This document shows, in pieces, positions 32,872-45,159 of a DNA stretch of 64,000 nucleotides. The notes under the pieces were generated by a model. It was not told the origin of the DNA, ran no database searches, and saw only the letters and a list, made by a program, of their open reading frames with translations. Every line of letters starts with the position of its first letter. Position 1 is the first letter of the stretch. Location of the stretch: assembly GCA_038501195.1 (NCBI GenBank), contig JBBPUQ010000003.1, positions 1,442,501 to 1,506,500 of the forward strand, written 5' to 3'. The stretch is from Nemania diffusa. Lineage: Eukaryota > Ascomycota > Sordariomycetes > Xylariales > Xylariaceae. The translations under genes and the position numbers were made by a program.

Positions 32872-34805
32872 CGTGCAGGATTCCTGCAATTGGCTGCAGC
32901 AGCCCAACGGTAATGGTCGTGATTTTCGATAATATGAAGACGGCGCCGGATATCAAGGGGGAGAGCCAAAGTTATAGGAGCGGGGTTGGGATTTGCGAGG
33001 TCGAACAAGAGCACTGCGTAATCAGAGCACGACACCTCGGGGCGCTTTCTAGATCGGGACGCGAGCAGTGGCGTCGAAGCTGATTCGCGATGGAAATACC
33101 CGGCAGGCCAAGATGATAACGCCTCCAGCGATAGAGACAATCGGCCGAATAAGGGAAAACGAGAAGGTAGTAGGAAAAGGAACAGTAAGACAGAGAGAGT
33201 GGTGATAGTCATGCAGGATCTGCTGCACCCGTCTTCACTTATAGTGCATACATATACGGAAGTACAGAAAACGCACTGAAGCTTTTTAATGCCACCCGCA
33301 ATCTCGTCGGCAATTAGGCCTGCCGTACAGGCATACTATGCTCCATATTCAGAATAAGTCATGCTAATGGCAGACTAATGGTAAGATGAAAAGCACGGGG
33401 GCGCCTACTTTCCGGGTCCTTGGCAGTGGCTCTATCTAAGTCTATCATGACTCTAAATTGTCTAGATGCAGCGCTAGGCCAAACCTAGAACAGCGCTACC
33501 AGGGGCTGGGTAAGGGCTCGATGGCGATAGCTTCAGTTTTTCGACAGCGTCACGACTTGCTAGCGTATGATTGGTTGATTTCGGGGCCGCCCCATACATG
33601 GATTCGCGTATACGGAAGGCACAGGTCGCTTCATCCCTCCGAAACTCGAATATAGATACAATGTGCAGCACAATGCTCTAACCATATTTGGTCACGGCAG
33701 GCAGTCTGATCTCAAATTGAGGGGAAAACTTCGGGAGATCACTACGGTGAATACGCATACGAGCGAGTAGTCTGTATTGTTAAATTAAAACAGCGTACTG
33801 CGCACGCACGGATTGGTGCCAAGCTGTACCTGAAGGCTTAACACCATACAAGCTACTGTGCCGCGGAAGACGGCATTGCTATTGTCACGACACGTTCTCG
33901 AGCACTGCCCAGATGACGTAGGCATCTACCTAATCTATCTAGATGTCTATCAAATTGTCTTGGCCAAAGTTGAAGGACCTATTTGAACAGCAAAGGCGTT
34001 CTAGTCCAAACATTCATATCGAGTTGGTTCACGGCGAGACAGTTTGGTACAAGTTTGCGACTCCATAGGGTCTGAGGCGCAGCGAATGTTGATGACGAGG
34101 ATTACACGGCTGATAGGTATCAGCACTAGGCTGCCAGTTACCGTGCTTTGCACGATATTGGAGATATAGAGCGTGCTTGCGAGTGTAGAGTGGGATTTGC
34201 TCTCACATTCATTTGACTGCCGCGCGGCAGCGAAAGTACGTTGCATTTTATGAATTACCTAAGATACAAGCATTCTAACTTGCGGCCTTCGAGCTGACGA
34301 GGCACGTCGGTATATTGAATAGCTGCCTACAATCGGGTTGTAATTATTCGCCCAAGCTAAGGGTAGCACCTCGGGGCTTAGCAAGGAGCATTGGTGTCAC
34401 ATAGATAGGCAAGTAAATTTATACCTTGCATCATCTTATACAATTAGCGGCACTGTTAGCACAACTAGGGTGCCACGTTTAGTGAAAGTCTTATTGCGAC
34501 TAGAGATAGGTTCGCTCCAATTGATAGCGTAGTGGTATTCTCCTCATACCTATAAACAGACTTATACGTACCTAGGGTCAACATAAGGTATAAGCTAGGT
34601 ACACCTTATTCAGAGTAGATATTTATATCACGATCCCTGGAGGGGGCTCTAAATTATAGCGATGAGATATATAAATATCAAAGTAAACAAAATCGATTCA
34701 CAAGCATCCGAGGAACCAATAGGACAACTCGGATAATAGCTAAATAGGTAGGTAAAAATAAAATAAAATATAAAACTTAATTCTTCAATTATTAAAGAAC
34801 TGTGC
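32872..34805. other. Intergenic region upstream of the DUF2985 gene
   Basis: Holds the likely promoter and leader of the DUF2985 gene, with an ATG-initiated frame (33212-32700, minus) that could act as an overlapping upstream ORF. Nothing else recognisable up to the tRNA. Confidence 0.45.
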
Positions 34806-34903
34806 TGACAAGAGTGGGACTTGAACCCACGCGGATTGCTCCATGAGGAAATTGTGCTAAGGTGACCTTAACCTCACGCCATAACCAACTCGGCCATCTT
34901 GCC
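34806..34903 (-). tRNA. tRNA-Leu (anticodon AAG) with intron
   Basis: On the minus strand the acceptor stem GGCAAGA pairs with TCTTGTC (one G-T wobble) and A is the discriminator base. The D-arm (GGCCGAGTTGGTTATGGC) contains the A-box. The anticodon stem TGAGG/CCTCA encloses 23 nt, which is a 7-nt loop with anticodon AAG (genomic 34867-34869) plus a 16-nt intron after position 37. A 13-nt variable arm marks class II tRNAs. The T-arm GTGGG-TTCAAGT-CCCAC contains the B-box. It reads CUU (and CUC by inosine) leucine codons. The intron must be removed by the SEN endonuclease, one subunit of which is encoded 311 bp away. Confidence 0.95.
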
Positions 34904-35214
34904 GCTTCAATCTATTCTTTCTCAACCTCTGTTGAACATTATGGCGAATAGACGTTTGGTGTGTCATTGAAACTCGGCGCCTGTGGGGGCTAGGAGGTAG
35001 GATAAGTCAAGAATTTCCGGGAGGTACAGAACACCGATTACCGAGTCGGTAATCGTCCCACCGTAAAAGAGGCCTTCTTGCCGACCCACACCGCTCCAGA
35101 TTTGTCTAGCATTGTGCAGCGAAGCTTGCTCCCCAAAGACGATACCTTTCTCACGGGATACCTACATATTATTCACCTAGCCTGCGAAGCTCGCCTGGGC
35201 TAGTAGGTCTTGTT
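34904..35214. other. Spacer between tRNA and Sen15
   Basis: The 5' flank of the tRNA (minus) and promoter side of Sen15 (plus). It has a mirror-like pair ATTACCGAGTCGGTAAT at 35037-35053, an inverted repeat of 8 bp around one base. No gene. Confidence 0.5.
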
Positions 35215-35661
35215 ATGGCAAACATAAATCATGACCAGAATCATGGCCGGCAGCTGGCCGACACCGTTCTTGATAATCTCAAGTACCAACATGACTGGAC
35301 CGAGCTCCAGATACTGACTCACTCACCAACCAACCCGGAACCTCTCATGCGGCCCATGATCACTGGTTTGCCGCCACGCCGCCTGTATGTGCACCCCGAT
35401 GACCAAGTTGTCATGGTGAAGTCTAGTCCTATTCCAGACGGGAAGGTCCTCGACACCCCCGAGGTTGAATGGGTGCTACCAACTCACATCACCGAGAAGT
35501 GGACTCTCAACGCCTTCGCAACCGTTTTTGATTCATTGCCCGCCCAAATCTCAGCTCACCCCGAGCGCCCCAAGAAGATCGTGTTGGCGATTATACATGA
35601 CGATTCTACCATTGTCTACTATATACTACATGATGGAATCGTCAAACCCCGGCAAAACTGA
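35215..35661 (+). CDS. SEN15: tRNA-splicing endonuclease subunit Sen15
   Basis: Intronless frame of 148 residues from ATG 35215. The family pattern is plain: an N-terminal helix (LADTVLDNLKYQHDWTELQI), a strand with PRRLYVHPDDQV, EWVLPTHITEKWTLNAFATV, then the C-terminal RPKKIVLAIIHDDSTIVYYI and HDGIVKPRQN. Sen15 is a small structural, non-catalytic subunit of the heterotetrameric endonuclease (Sen2, Sen34, Sen54, Sen15) that cuts introns out of pre-tRNAs in the nucleus or at the mitochondrial surface. Length fits fungal members (about 130-190 residues). Its stop lies only 48 bp from the stop of the opposing alcohol dehydrogenase gene, so the two 3' UTRs should overlap. Confidence 0.93.
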   Translation: MANINHDQNHGRQLADTVLDNLKYQHDWTELQILTHSPTNPEPLMRPMITGLPPRRLYVHPDDQVVMVKSSPIPDGKVLDTPEVEWVLPTHITEKWTLNAFATVFDSLPAQISAHPERPKKIVLAIIHDDSTIVYYILHDGIVKPRQN

Positions 35662-35709
35662 ATTCTCGTTGCAGACATAGGTGTGCTTGCCTTTGAGCAT
35701 ATTGTTGCT

Positions 35710-37179
35710 TCAAGGCTCAAATATTACCTTTTGCACCTGCATTTTATCGAACATGTCGTATCCCGCAACTGCTTTAGAGAGCGGCATGATATGCTCAAAC
35801 ATGAAGCTTTGACGCATTAGCAACTCGGTGTCTCCAAGAATTCGCTGTAGTGAGAGAAAATGGCCTACCCAAACATGTGCTGCGTCTTTGCGAGCACTTT
35901 GAGTGCGTCGGGGAAGACTGATCGAACTGGGCATCTACCCATCTGGACCCGGACATTTTTGCTACGTTTCGGTCAGCGTTAACTTCTACATGGCTGAATA
36001 GGGGTTGGACATACTCGTATCCATCAGTAGCAGTAAATGGCATCTAGGCAGATGTTAGCAGAGAGTCTGGGGAAATGTATAACGATCCCGTTTACATCAG
36101 AATTATGGACGCCGATACTACTGATGAACCCAAATGGCCTTATCACCTCATAGGCAGTTCTCAGTGCTGGTTTTAAGCCTACCACCTCGATTACAACGTC
36201 GGCACCACGCCCTTCAGTTACACTCTTGATCCGTTTGATCATGCCTTCGGGGTCTGTCTTGAAATTTAATGGTTCGGCACCTAGACTTCGGGCGATATCA
36301 AGCCTGCTGTCTACGCTGTCAATTGCGAACAGATGCTTTGGTTTGTATTCTAGTGCTGAAACTAGTGCGCACAAACCTACTGGCCCACAGCCGATCACAA
36401 CTGCTGTTGCTTCAGTAGGGTCTTGCATACCAAGGCCGTGAAAGGCATTGCGTGCCCCAAAATAGCCAGTAGGAAAGATATCAGCCATAAGAATTAGGGC
36501 CTTGTCATCAATTTCCGAAGGAGCCTTTACTACGGTCCCATCCGCGAACGGGACTCTTATGTAGTCCGCCTGCGCCCCGTCTAGGCGTTCTGAGCCAAAA
36601 AGCAGATTATCGACACAGCGAGACGAGTACCCATTCTTGCAGTAAAAGCATCTCATACTTCTTAAATTAGTCTAGAGAACGGACCCTCTGATGGGTGTAT
36701 GATTACTAAGTAGAAGCCCACATACCAAGATACCGTAAATGGTGCAACGACTTTGTCACCAACCTTCACTGTCTGGACATCTTTTCCAGCCGCAACGACG
36801 ATGCCAGTAAACTCGTGACCCATAATGAAGCCCGTCCCTGTAGCTTCATGGCCCCTGAACATGTGCAGCTCACTAGACAATGGTCAAACATCTTTCTATA
36901 ACAATAGAGAGTTAGGGGAGAGCCATACGACCCGCAAAGTCCTGCCGCAAGGACTTTGACGATGATATCCTCATTAGTCTGAACTGCTTCTACGTCAGCA
37001 AGGCGCAATTCGCAATATATCTTAACAGGGTAGGCTACGCGGGATGATGTGATAAGTCAAAGCATAGGGCATGTGATAGGGCATTGGGTGAGGTGAGGGG
37101 GGTGGCTTCGCTTACTCTTGGGCACTGGTCTTTGCTGCAGCGAGACCTTGTATGGCCCGTCGAAGACGACTGCGTTCAT
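35710..37179 (-). CDS. Zinc-dependent medium-chain alcohol dehydrogenase
   Basis: Seven exons on the minus strand (37179-37116, 36983-36929, 36872-36726, 36657-36096, 36043-36015, 35961-35869, 35806-35710) join in perfect phase to 348 residues, the family length. The catalytic-zinc ligands C38, H59 and E60 are present (AGLCGSELH, MGHE). Four structural-zinc cysteines sit at 89, 92, 95 and 103. The Rossmann motif is VVIGCGPVGL. The C-terminus reads MPLSKAVAGYDMFDKMQVQK. The protein is a cytosolic NAD(P)-dependent dehydrogenase of the ADH/threonine-dehydrogenase type; the substrate cannot be inferred. Exon 5 is only 29 nt. The acceptor of exon 4 is a double AG (TAAGAAG) in which only the distal AG avoids a stop. 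No pathway neighbours are evident. Confidence 0.93.
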
Positions 37180-40100
37180 GGTATCTGGCAGCTCCATCTT
37201 AGCCCGTAAGCAGAACTTGCAGTTCCCGTTCCTATTCCACTCTAACGTCGTCTGGTTCGTATTGCTAATAGGGCGTGACCCCGAGAGTGCCGTCAGACCC
37301 CCTCCTACTTAGTCAACATGCAACGATGGCCTTATCTAGTCAAGTAGATCTCGCCTTAGAGAGCAGACCGTGGTAATTGTGACCTAACATGCATACATGT
37401 TATACATAGATGCGTACGGTAGTTCAAGATCAGGTGAGTGAGAGATGGGTCACATTGAAGCGATGTCGGCACCTGACGGGCACTTTCTGTGCATACCTAG
37501 CCAGCACAGTAGCAGCGAGGGGCCTCATTCCGGAGCGCACAATATTTCCATGCGGGGAGAGCCAAACCTGGCCGTTTAGCCTAGCTAGCTAAAGAGCTAA
37601 CTCTTAGACTAGTTGGGCACGAAATGTGGTCACATAGTGGTAACAGATTGTCTACGAAGATAAGAGGTATGTTACTCGTCCGGCCACCCAGCATATCGTT
37701 CGATGTTCGATTGAGTGAAGGTTATGCAGGAATAATGTTCCACTGAAGATATAATAAGTCTAGAATATCATTCCACTCGTCTCCAATGTACATAAGTAAT
37801 GGATCGCCAAAAAGCTGCATCGATTCGATCGAGCCCAGAATAGTACGAGTTGGGGGGTTATCCGAGCATACATACTTGGTCAAGTGGCAGCATCAATGTT
37901 CGGATTAAGTGCGGGCACACGCTCGTCTCCGAACTGCCAAGTGGGGACAATAAGTACGGGAAGCCAAAATCATGAAAATTTGGAACCTGCCAGCTTATCC
38001 ATCATGTTCGCCTGCCAAGATCTGACGCTTATTGGTTCCCAGGCGTTAAACATGTCAAAAGCTATCGTACTTACATGGTGTACAGAATAGGTATTGCCGG
38101 CTATGCGCCGGGGAGCGAAGTTACCACCTTCGACACGAGGCTGACCTGTTTCTGCTCCGGCGATGTACCGAAGCCTCTTCCTCGTTCTTATACCTAAAAG
38201 GATGTCGATACTTCATGTTCCTCGGTTTTTTTTTGTTACAGAAATACCGGTAAAACGTCTATCTATTTATCAGCCCTGAGTAAAGAACTCGATGATAGCT
38301 AGCATGATGATGGGGTGGGAGCCCCGCAAAGGAAAAGACGGTGTAGAAGCAGTAAGTAAGTATGTACTGTAGGTACGCATGTACAAGGTGCGGTGAGAAG
38401 GCAAGCGTAGCTCTACAACCGCATCGATTTAGAAGTGAGAGGCGTCGTCGAATGTGGGATTCCTTTGGTACACATCATATGCGTACATAGCTAGGTCTGG
38501 CGATTGTTCTGGTATATATCTTGTACCCACGAAATATCCCGGAGCAAAGAGCGGAGCCTCGAGGATCTGCGGGCCTGGGCGCAGAATACAGTACCTTACA
38601 ATCATCGACGTTTGCGATTTTCAACTGTCCGAGTAAGCCACGCAGGATGTTGAGCTGCTTGATTGGCTGTCTTGCGGCTGGATGGATGCTCGAGTGCAAA
38701 TACAGTACTGTCTGTACATACATAATGCACGCCGAAAGTACCTATACTCAGATACACAGAGGGCTTGGGAAACCATCAAGTGCTAACAAGGTGCGGCTCG
38801 GGAGGGCGGCTCAGCGGCCCCCAGCCGACTGCACTACCTCAGCAACGGAAGCGGCTGAAATGAGACTACACTACACTAGGTAGGTATATCATGAACACGG
38901 GAACACGACGGCCAGCAGCCCAATTGCCACAGCACTTCCTCCTTCCTGCGGCACGCTCGTGACACAGCAATTTGATCTCGCTCGGGGGATGACTGATGGC
39001 TGTTTGCAAACTTGTTATGACGGATGATGCGACTCGGTCAATCGGGACAAGGGCCATTGGGGTATTTCAAGGTACCCTACCGCACCACGTTACAGCATGT
39101 ACGCTAAGCCGCTGCGTTGACGCATACCTACTACGGACTACTGCCACGGACATTCGGGAACAGAGAAGGAACATGGTCCTCTCCAATTCTCTGGCCTTTG
39201 GACCGGTATCTCTCGATATCCTATGAGACGAGATGCTTAAGAATGAACACGCTCAAAGAGATAGAGAGAAAGGGGACGAAGAAGAAGGAGAAGAAGGGGG
39301 GGATAAAAGGGAGACATTATTGAAGCGAATTGGGCTTTGGAATCACTTCTATAGCAAAATGAGTGCTTGACAAGCCCTTCGAAGCCCAACAGAAAAGGGT
39401 ATATTGAATTGAGGGGGGGAGAGAGAATGGCGCCGATGGCTGACGATAGATGCGTACGCATACATACCTAGGTAGTTATCGTGCATGATGAGGTACTTTA
39501 CCACCGTAGGTATAATATACGTAGGTATAGAGGAGCTGACCCTTGCTTGCTTGCCCTTTCGCCTTTTGGGGTGATGATGGGTGGGTAACATTAAGCGTGG
39601 GAATCTCCTGTCAGATTGGGCAGGCTTGGGAGGAGGATGGGACCTGGAGTTGGGTTTTGGGAGCAAGCTAGGACGTTCAACTGGAAACCATTGGAGGCGG
39701 CTGAAGAGAAGTGCTGCTGCATACAGAATACAGAATATGTGGCCCAGGCCTCGAGATGCTCGAGATGGTCCCTGCGCCTGCACCTCCCATTGCTCCAGCA
39801 TCCTGCGTGCCAACCTGGCTACCTGTGAGGCGGAGTACAGTAAAACCAGCTGCCGATCGCATTGACACCAAGAGCAGCCAATCAGCACTGCAGCCGCTGA
39901 GTACTCCGTCCCTATACCTGTTATGATTGGTCGGAGCGACCCGCTCAACCTGGGATACCAATACCTAAGGCACCAAAGGCACCGTTCTTCTCATGCTGTC
40001 GTCGCTCGCCGCAACTTCCGCTTTTTCAATTTCCCATATCGATCAAACTCATCAGCGATCAATTTCGAGCAGAGTGAGATTGGCTCGCACTCACATCGGA

Positions 40101-43100
40101 CCTATAGAGATACCTGCCAAACCTACCTAACCTATATAGGTAGTTATACTCGCACAGCACCCCCCCTCTTGTCCCCCCATTCACTCTATTGGGGCTCCTA
40201 AATGACCTCTTTTTAGCGTTTTTGCGTCTTTCGTCTTTCGTACGACAATTGCATTCGCAGCCCTGTTTTTCTTGTACCACACGCCATCCCATAGGCCTTC
40301 AACCATGGCGCTGGCCCACTTGACGCCTCACTTTTTCAATGCATCAGGATTTTGCTGCTCATAAACATGACTTATGACTTATACACAGGTAGGTATAGCC
40401 TCTACATAGCAGCCGATGCTTACATTATCTACGCATATATTATCTACATTGTCCACATTGTCCACATACATTCGAGGATTCGATAGTACGTCCCACGTAC
40501 ATACCAGTATGTGCGGAATACTATGAATGCCACGATCCGCAATCCATGTAAATATATATTTGCGCCTTTACTTATCTAGTAAGGTCGAAGCGGAACTGTG
40601 TCTCCAAGAAAGGTCTGCTGACAAAAAAGCACGTGTGAAAGAGCCGTCTTATTAACCCTTTTCTATCTGACATCCCCATTTGGCTACTTAAACAACTTGA
40701 GGCCTCCGGTTCTCCACCGTACTAGATAGAGGAGGCATTGCTCCCCATTTTCCTGTAAGTAAGCTACCAGGTAGGTAGGTCGGTAGGTACAGAAGAGTAC
40801 TGGGTAAGTAGGGAACTACCTGCCGGCCAACCAAGCCGTGAAGCGAGAGATGCTTCTACAAATGCTACCTCTACTTACGCTGTATGTAGATAGTTAAGTG
40901 CCGTACAAATCTATCATAGCAGCTTCAGAACGCACTACTATGTAGTACGCATCAAATATTTAGTTCGAGCGGAAGTCTAACGTCGACATCAACGATACAA
41001 AAAAAAAAAAAAAGCCTCAATGGCATTAGTAAGTGCCCTACCTACATATGTACCTACATATATGCGTACACACATATCTTGTCGTCAACTACCTAAGCTA
41101 CCTACTTATACTACTCATTACTACCTTAGATGCCCTATACGTAGTGGACAGTGTATGCGGTTCGCGGCTAGCTGGCGGGCGGAATGCGGCTGCACTAAGG
41201 AGGTACCCGGTGAGTACCTAATGGACCTACTGTACAAACACCACCTCGCATTGCATGCAGGTCAGACGTGCAAGGTCTCCCACATCAACATCGAAGATGA
41301 CGGCCGAGTTGAGATGACCAGTCAGCAGGGTTGTTCACTAGTTGTAGTTATGCGATGCGATGCCACCCTGCATTCGATGGTGCCGTCCCAGCCATACTCA
41401 GTACGTATGTCTTGCTTAAGCATAGGGTACGGCACGTATTGTACGCGGCTGGTGAAGAGCAAAGTATGTACCCTTGACACCCCCTCTTCTCCCCCTCGTC
41501 GTCGTCCTCCACGGACATCAACGCCAACCATGCTAGGAAGTTAGGAAGTTAGCATTGACATCACCATCTATCTCGACACTAACCGCTCCCCCCCTAAAGA
41601 CCTACGTCTGGATAGCGAATTCCCGGGTTTCTAGTCACTACGAGCTATGTGCAAACCTGGTGTCTTGAGCGTACACCGACGTAGCGTAGGTAGGCCACTG
41701 GTCCTAGGACTCGTGCGTTTACCGCAACGCCTGTATTACGAGATCTCTGAAGATGGTCGACGAGCATGTACGCCGCGAGCCTCCTGCTAAGTGTAATTGC
41801 CGATGCCCAACTCCGTCTCCAATGCCCAAAACGTATTCCTAGCTGGCAGTTGGAAAGCGACTGCTCCCAATATTGTGAACTGAGTGCCCAAAATGGAAGA
41901 CTGAGGGTGATTACGGAGAGTAGTTCAGCTGAAGAATCAGCGCCGTAAAGAGACAATGGCACGGCTGCTCGGCGGATCACATAGCTTTATTCTGTAGGCT
42001 ATGGCTATGCCTCGCTCACACTTTCTTTACCTTGTTTGCCTTGCTTGCCGCGAATCCTGCTGCCTTCTGCTCTGACTGCCTCGTTCATCATCTTATAACC
42101 TGTGCTTCAAAGCATCTCATGTTGCAAACAATCCGACTATATGCTTTGCTAACCGCCTCGCCTCGCCCGCCACAACTCTATATACACATAAATGGTTTAT
42201 ATACCATGTATATTGTAGGTGTGTTTGTTGATCTCCTCAAAGGTCGCAATTGAAACATTCTCTGCTCCTGCGTGCCATTACTTATCATTATTTATTCCTT
42301 TCGCTGGCCTGGCTTGCTTCTCTGACTAAAAGATGCCGTTGGCAGTGCGCAGAAGTCTTTAGTCAAGCCCGTCCAAACCTGCTTCTGGAAATTATCGAAC
42401 CCGGCCATCTTCATTATTGGCACATCCTTATGAGGAACAGCCCACCCATCAAGTCTAGGATTATTTGACGACACCTCATATTGCTACCAACCATTTAGCA
42501 AGGCTAATATACACCCGTGGAGTTATTTTCACTGAGTAAATAAATGGTCAACTATTAGCGACGCTCCATCACATTTCATACCTGCTACTTACCTACCTAT
42601 CTACTTGCTTGCCTCAACCGGGGGGGGACTTTTTTGTTGGGTGTTTGTGAAGAGGGGTTGCTTGACCAGTCGGCACTGGCACTGCACTGTATTTTGTCTT
42701 GCTGGTCATACCGACCTCAGCTGTATTGGAGGAGCCACTCCCACACGCAGAGCTACCCGGGTACCGATAGGTACTACCTGGTGAATTGGCTGTGTTAGTT
42801 TCCGCTCCAAACGACCATCTTATCAGTCGTTCTCTTTGGCACACTCGGCTCATCTCACCGAAGTCAGTATTTACATTGATCCCACCTTTTCTGAGTTTCC
42901 GAATTTTAACAATAGAGCAGGCACTCCGTGTCAACATCAAGAAGCGCCAAGGACAGATGCATCAACCTGCTGATGAGAGTACCTGACCTGGTCTAGGTAG
43001 TCATTTACCTGAGGTACATTTCTGGGTGGTTAGGCGATGCATGTGTATGCTGGTTCCCATCCGCAGCTTGCCACAGGGTTCGGTCGCAGCCGCACATCGC

Positions 43101-45159
43101 TTGCTGACCTTTTTGCATTGCCTACTCCCCCGTTTACTAATACAACCACTCCGTCGGAGCGGATAATCACTCATAGCTACTCAGACGCGAGAGCAGGTGG
43201 AAACACAAAAAAACAACTGCCTGTGCGCGTTCCAAGAAGAGGCTCAGCCGCCTTGCTTAGGCCCATCTACGCATATTCCCCAGACACTAAAGTCCTGTAA
43301 TCTTACTCGTCACTTACTTACTACCTATCACCAAGTGCGCCGCAATCTTTTGCGATGGACCATGCCTCGTGGGCTTAGATACATGGAGTGTCTATAATTG
43401 CTTGTCCTACTCTGTCTAATTCCAGTTGGCGAAACAAAACGGCACGGCAAAACAGAACATCTTACAAAACCTGCTTAGGAAACTCTCGAGCCCTGTGCCC
43501 ATCCGTCGATCATAGCAACTCGACAGGCCAGTTAAGCACTAGCCCATCTTCCTAATACCTGGCTAGGCTACTCTGGGGCCAGCGGTACTTGCGAGGTACC
43601 TGAGTTGATCGCACGGGAACCCTGGCGCCATTGGATATGGTCTTCGATGCTACGCTACCGACCTACATACTACGTACATACATACATACCCAGGTAGCCC
43701 CGATATATGTACAACAGTACATACACTCACTATCTACTTGGTACAGGCTACCACTTACATGCCACTACATCGACCCAATCTACCTACCTCCTACTTGTAT
43801 AGGCCACTTGTATACAGCTAGCCACCCAAACCGCCCTGGCCTGTCTACTACCTAAGTGCGCATACTTAGTACTCAGTCGTGCATTTGGCAATTTGACTGA
43901 TCCCGCTCCCAAGGCCCCAAGTTGTCCCCTTGGCTAAGGCCCCCCCTACCCCCCTCCTCCATTCCATCCTTCACCAACCAAAACCGACCCTGGTCGCTCC
44001 CCCACCAATCTAGGTCACACCCAAGGGCGTCTCATTGCTACGCCTAGTTACCAGTCCCACCTAAATAGCGCACACGCGAGAAGAGCCTCCGCGAAAACCA
44101 CGTCTCTTTCCCCGCTAATTGATTAAAACGCTAGACTAGCTTAGCTTGCTACTTGCGGCGGATAGTCTGCAGCAAGCTCTAGCATATTATTATTCTCCTT
44201 ACAGTACATATTCCGCCGTGCTTGCCAGGGCTTACCAGGGCTTGTCAGGTACGGGGAAGCAAGTTGTGACGGAGAATCGGGGTATATACATACATACATA
44301 CATCCATCCATACATCCCATCGGCGACTGCTATTGTGACACACCCTCGGTCCATCGTTAGGTACCTAGCTCGTCATCTGGCGTCTGGCGAGTAAGAGACG
44401 GGTCTTACTTACGTCGATACGGGCATTTTATACCAAGACGTTGCAGCCGAATGAATTCCTACCTTGCCTAATAGGTTTCAACGCATAGCTACCTATACTA
44501 CCCCGTACCTACCAATCTCGTCGCTGTCCCCTGGTCTCCACGTTTTCTCTTGTCTACGTATCTCTCCAGGTACTGCCACCTCTTATTGCTTCTCTCCCGT
44601 CTTTTCCACAACCGCAGCAGCTGGCTCCGTTAATTACCCCTCCAACCCAATTTGTGGTCGAGCTCCCTGAAGTTCAGTAACATTCTTACGTTTATTTTAA
44701 GCTTCCGGATCCCTGGGCACGGCACCTCTCTCTCACCTATAAATACCTCCTTGGGGCCTTCGTCCGCTTACCTTCCCCCGGATCTTCTGGCTTGACTGGC
44801 GTCTTTTGGTGGGCTTCCCCATAACGGAGGTGCGAGGATCTCTTCGCTACGCTCACACCTTGGAAGGTCTTGAATACGCGGCTCTGTCGCCGCATATAAA
44901 ATCTCCAAAGTGTGCCTGCGGATTACCTCTCTCTATTTGGACGACTGTTCGAGGACAGCCACACGTTTTGGCCAGCATTCCAAAGGGAAGGGGCAAAGGG
45001 CCCTCGCGTCAGGACTGGCGGTGCAGATAAAAAGCTGTGGAGGCACACCGAAGTTGACTGCCATACTTCCTGTGGCCGGTCCCCCTTCCGGCTACCTGAG
45101 AATCATTCGGCATCCTGACCATGTACTAAGTCGACCAATGCGTGAGTAACGGCTACTCT
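37180..45159. other. 8 kb gene-poor stretch
   Basis: No protein family is recognisable on either strand over 8 kb, and the longest frames (for example 41020-41544 and 39948-39349) have random-looking composition. Contents seen: dense TAGGTAGGTA/TACCTAGGTA motifs (39464-39476, 40769-40790, 42588-42602, 43655-43695), a run of 15 A at 40999-41013, and TACA tetranucleotide repeats near 43675-43690 and 44287-44302. Sequence from about 44640 is leader-like and probably belongs to the C2H2 gene downstream. A long promoter, non-coding RNA or rapidly evolving small genes could be hidden here. Confidence 0.5.

Noticed and set aside
39349..39948. 199-codon minus frame
   Set aside because: It lacks any known motif, overlaps several frames on the other strand and has atypical composition.
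41020..41544. 174-codon ATG frame
   Set aside because: It begins after a 15-A run and the start is a translation of TACCTA repeats; composition looks random and no family is evident.
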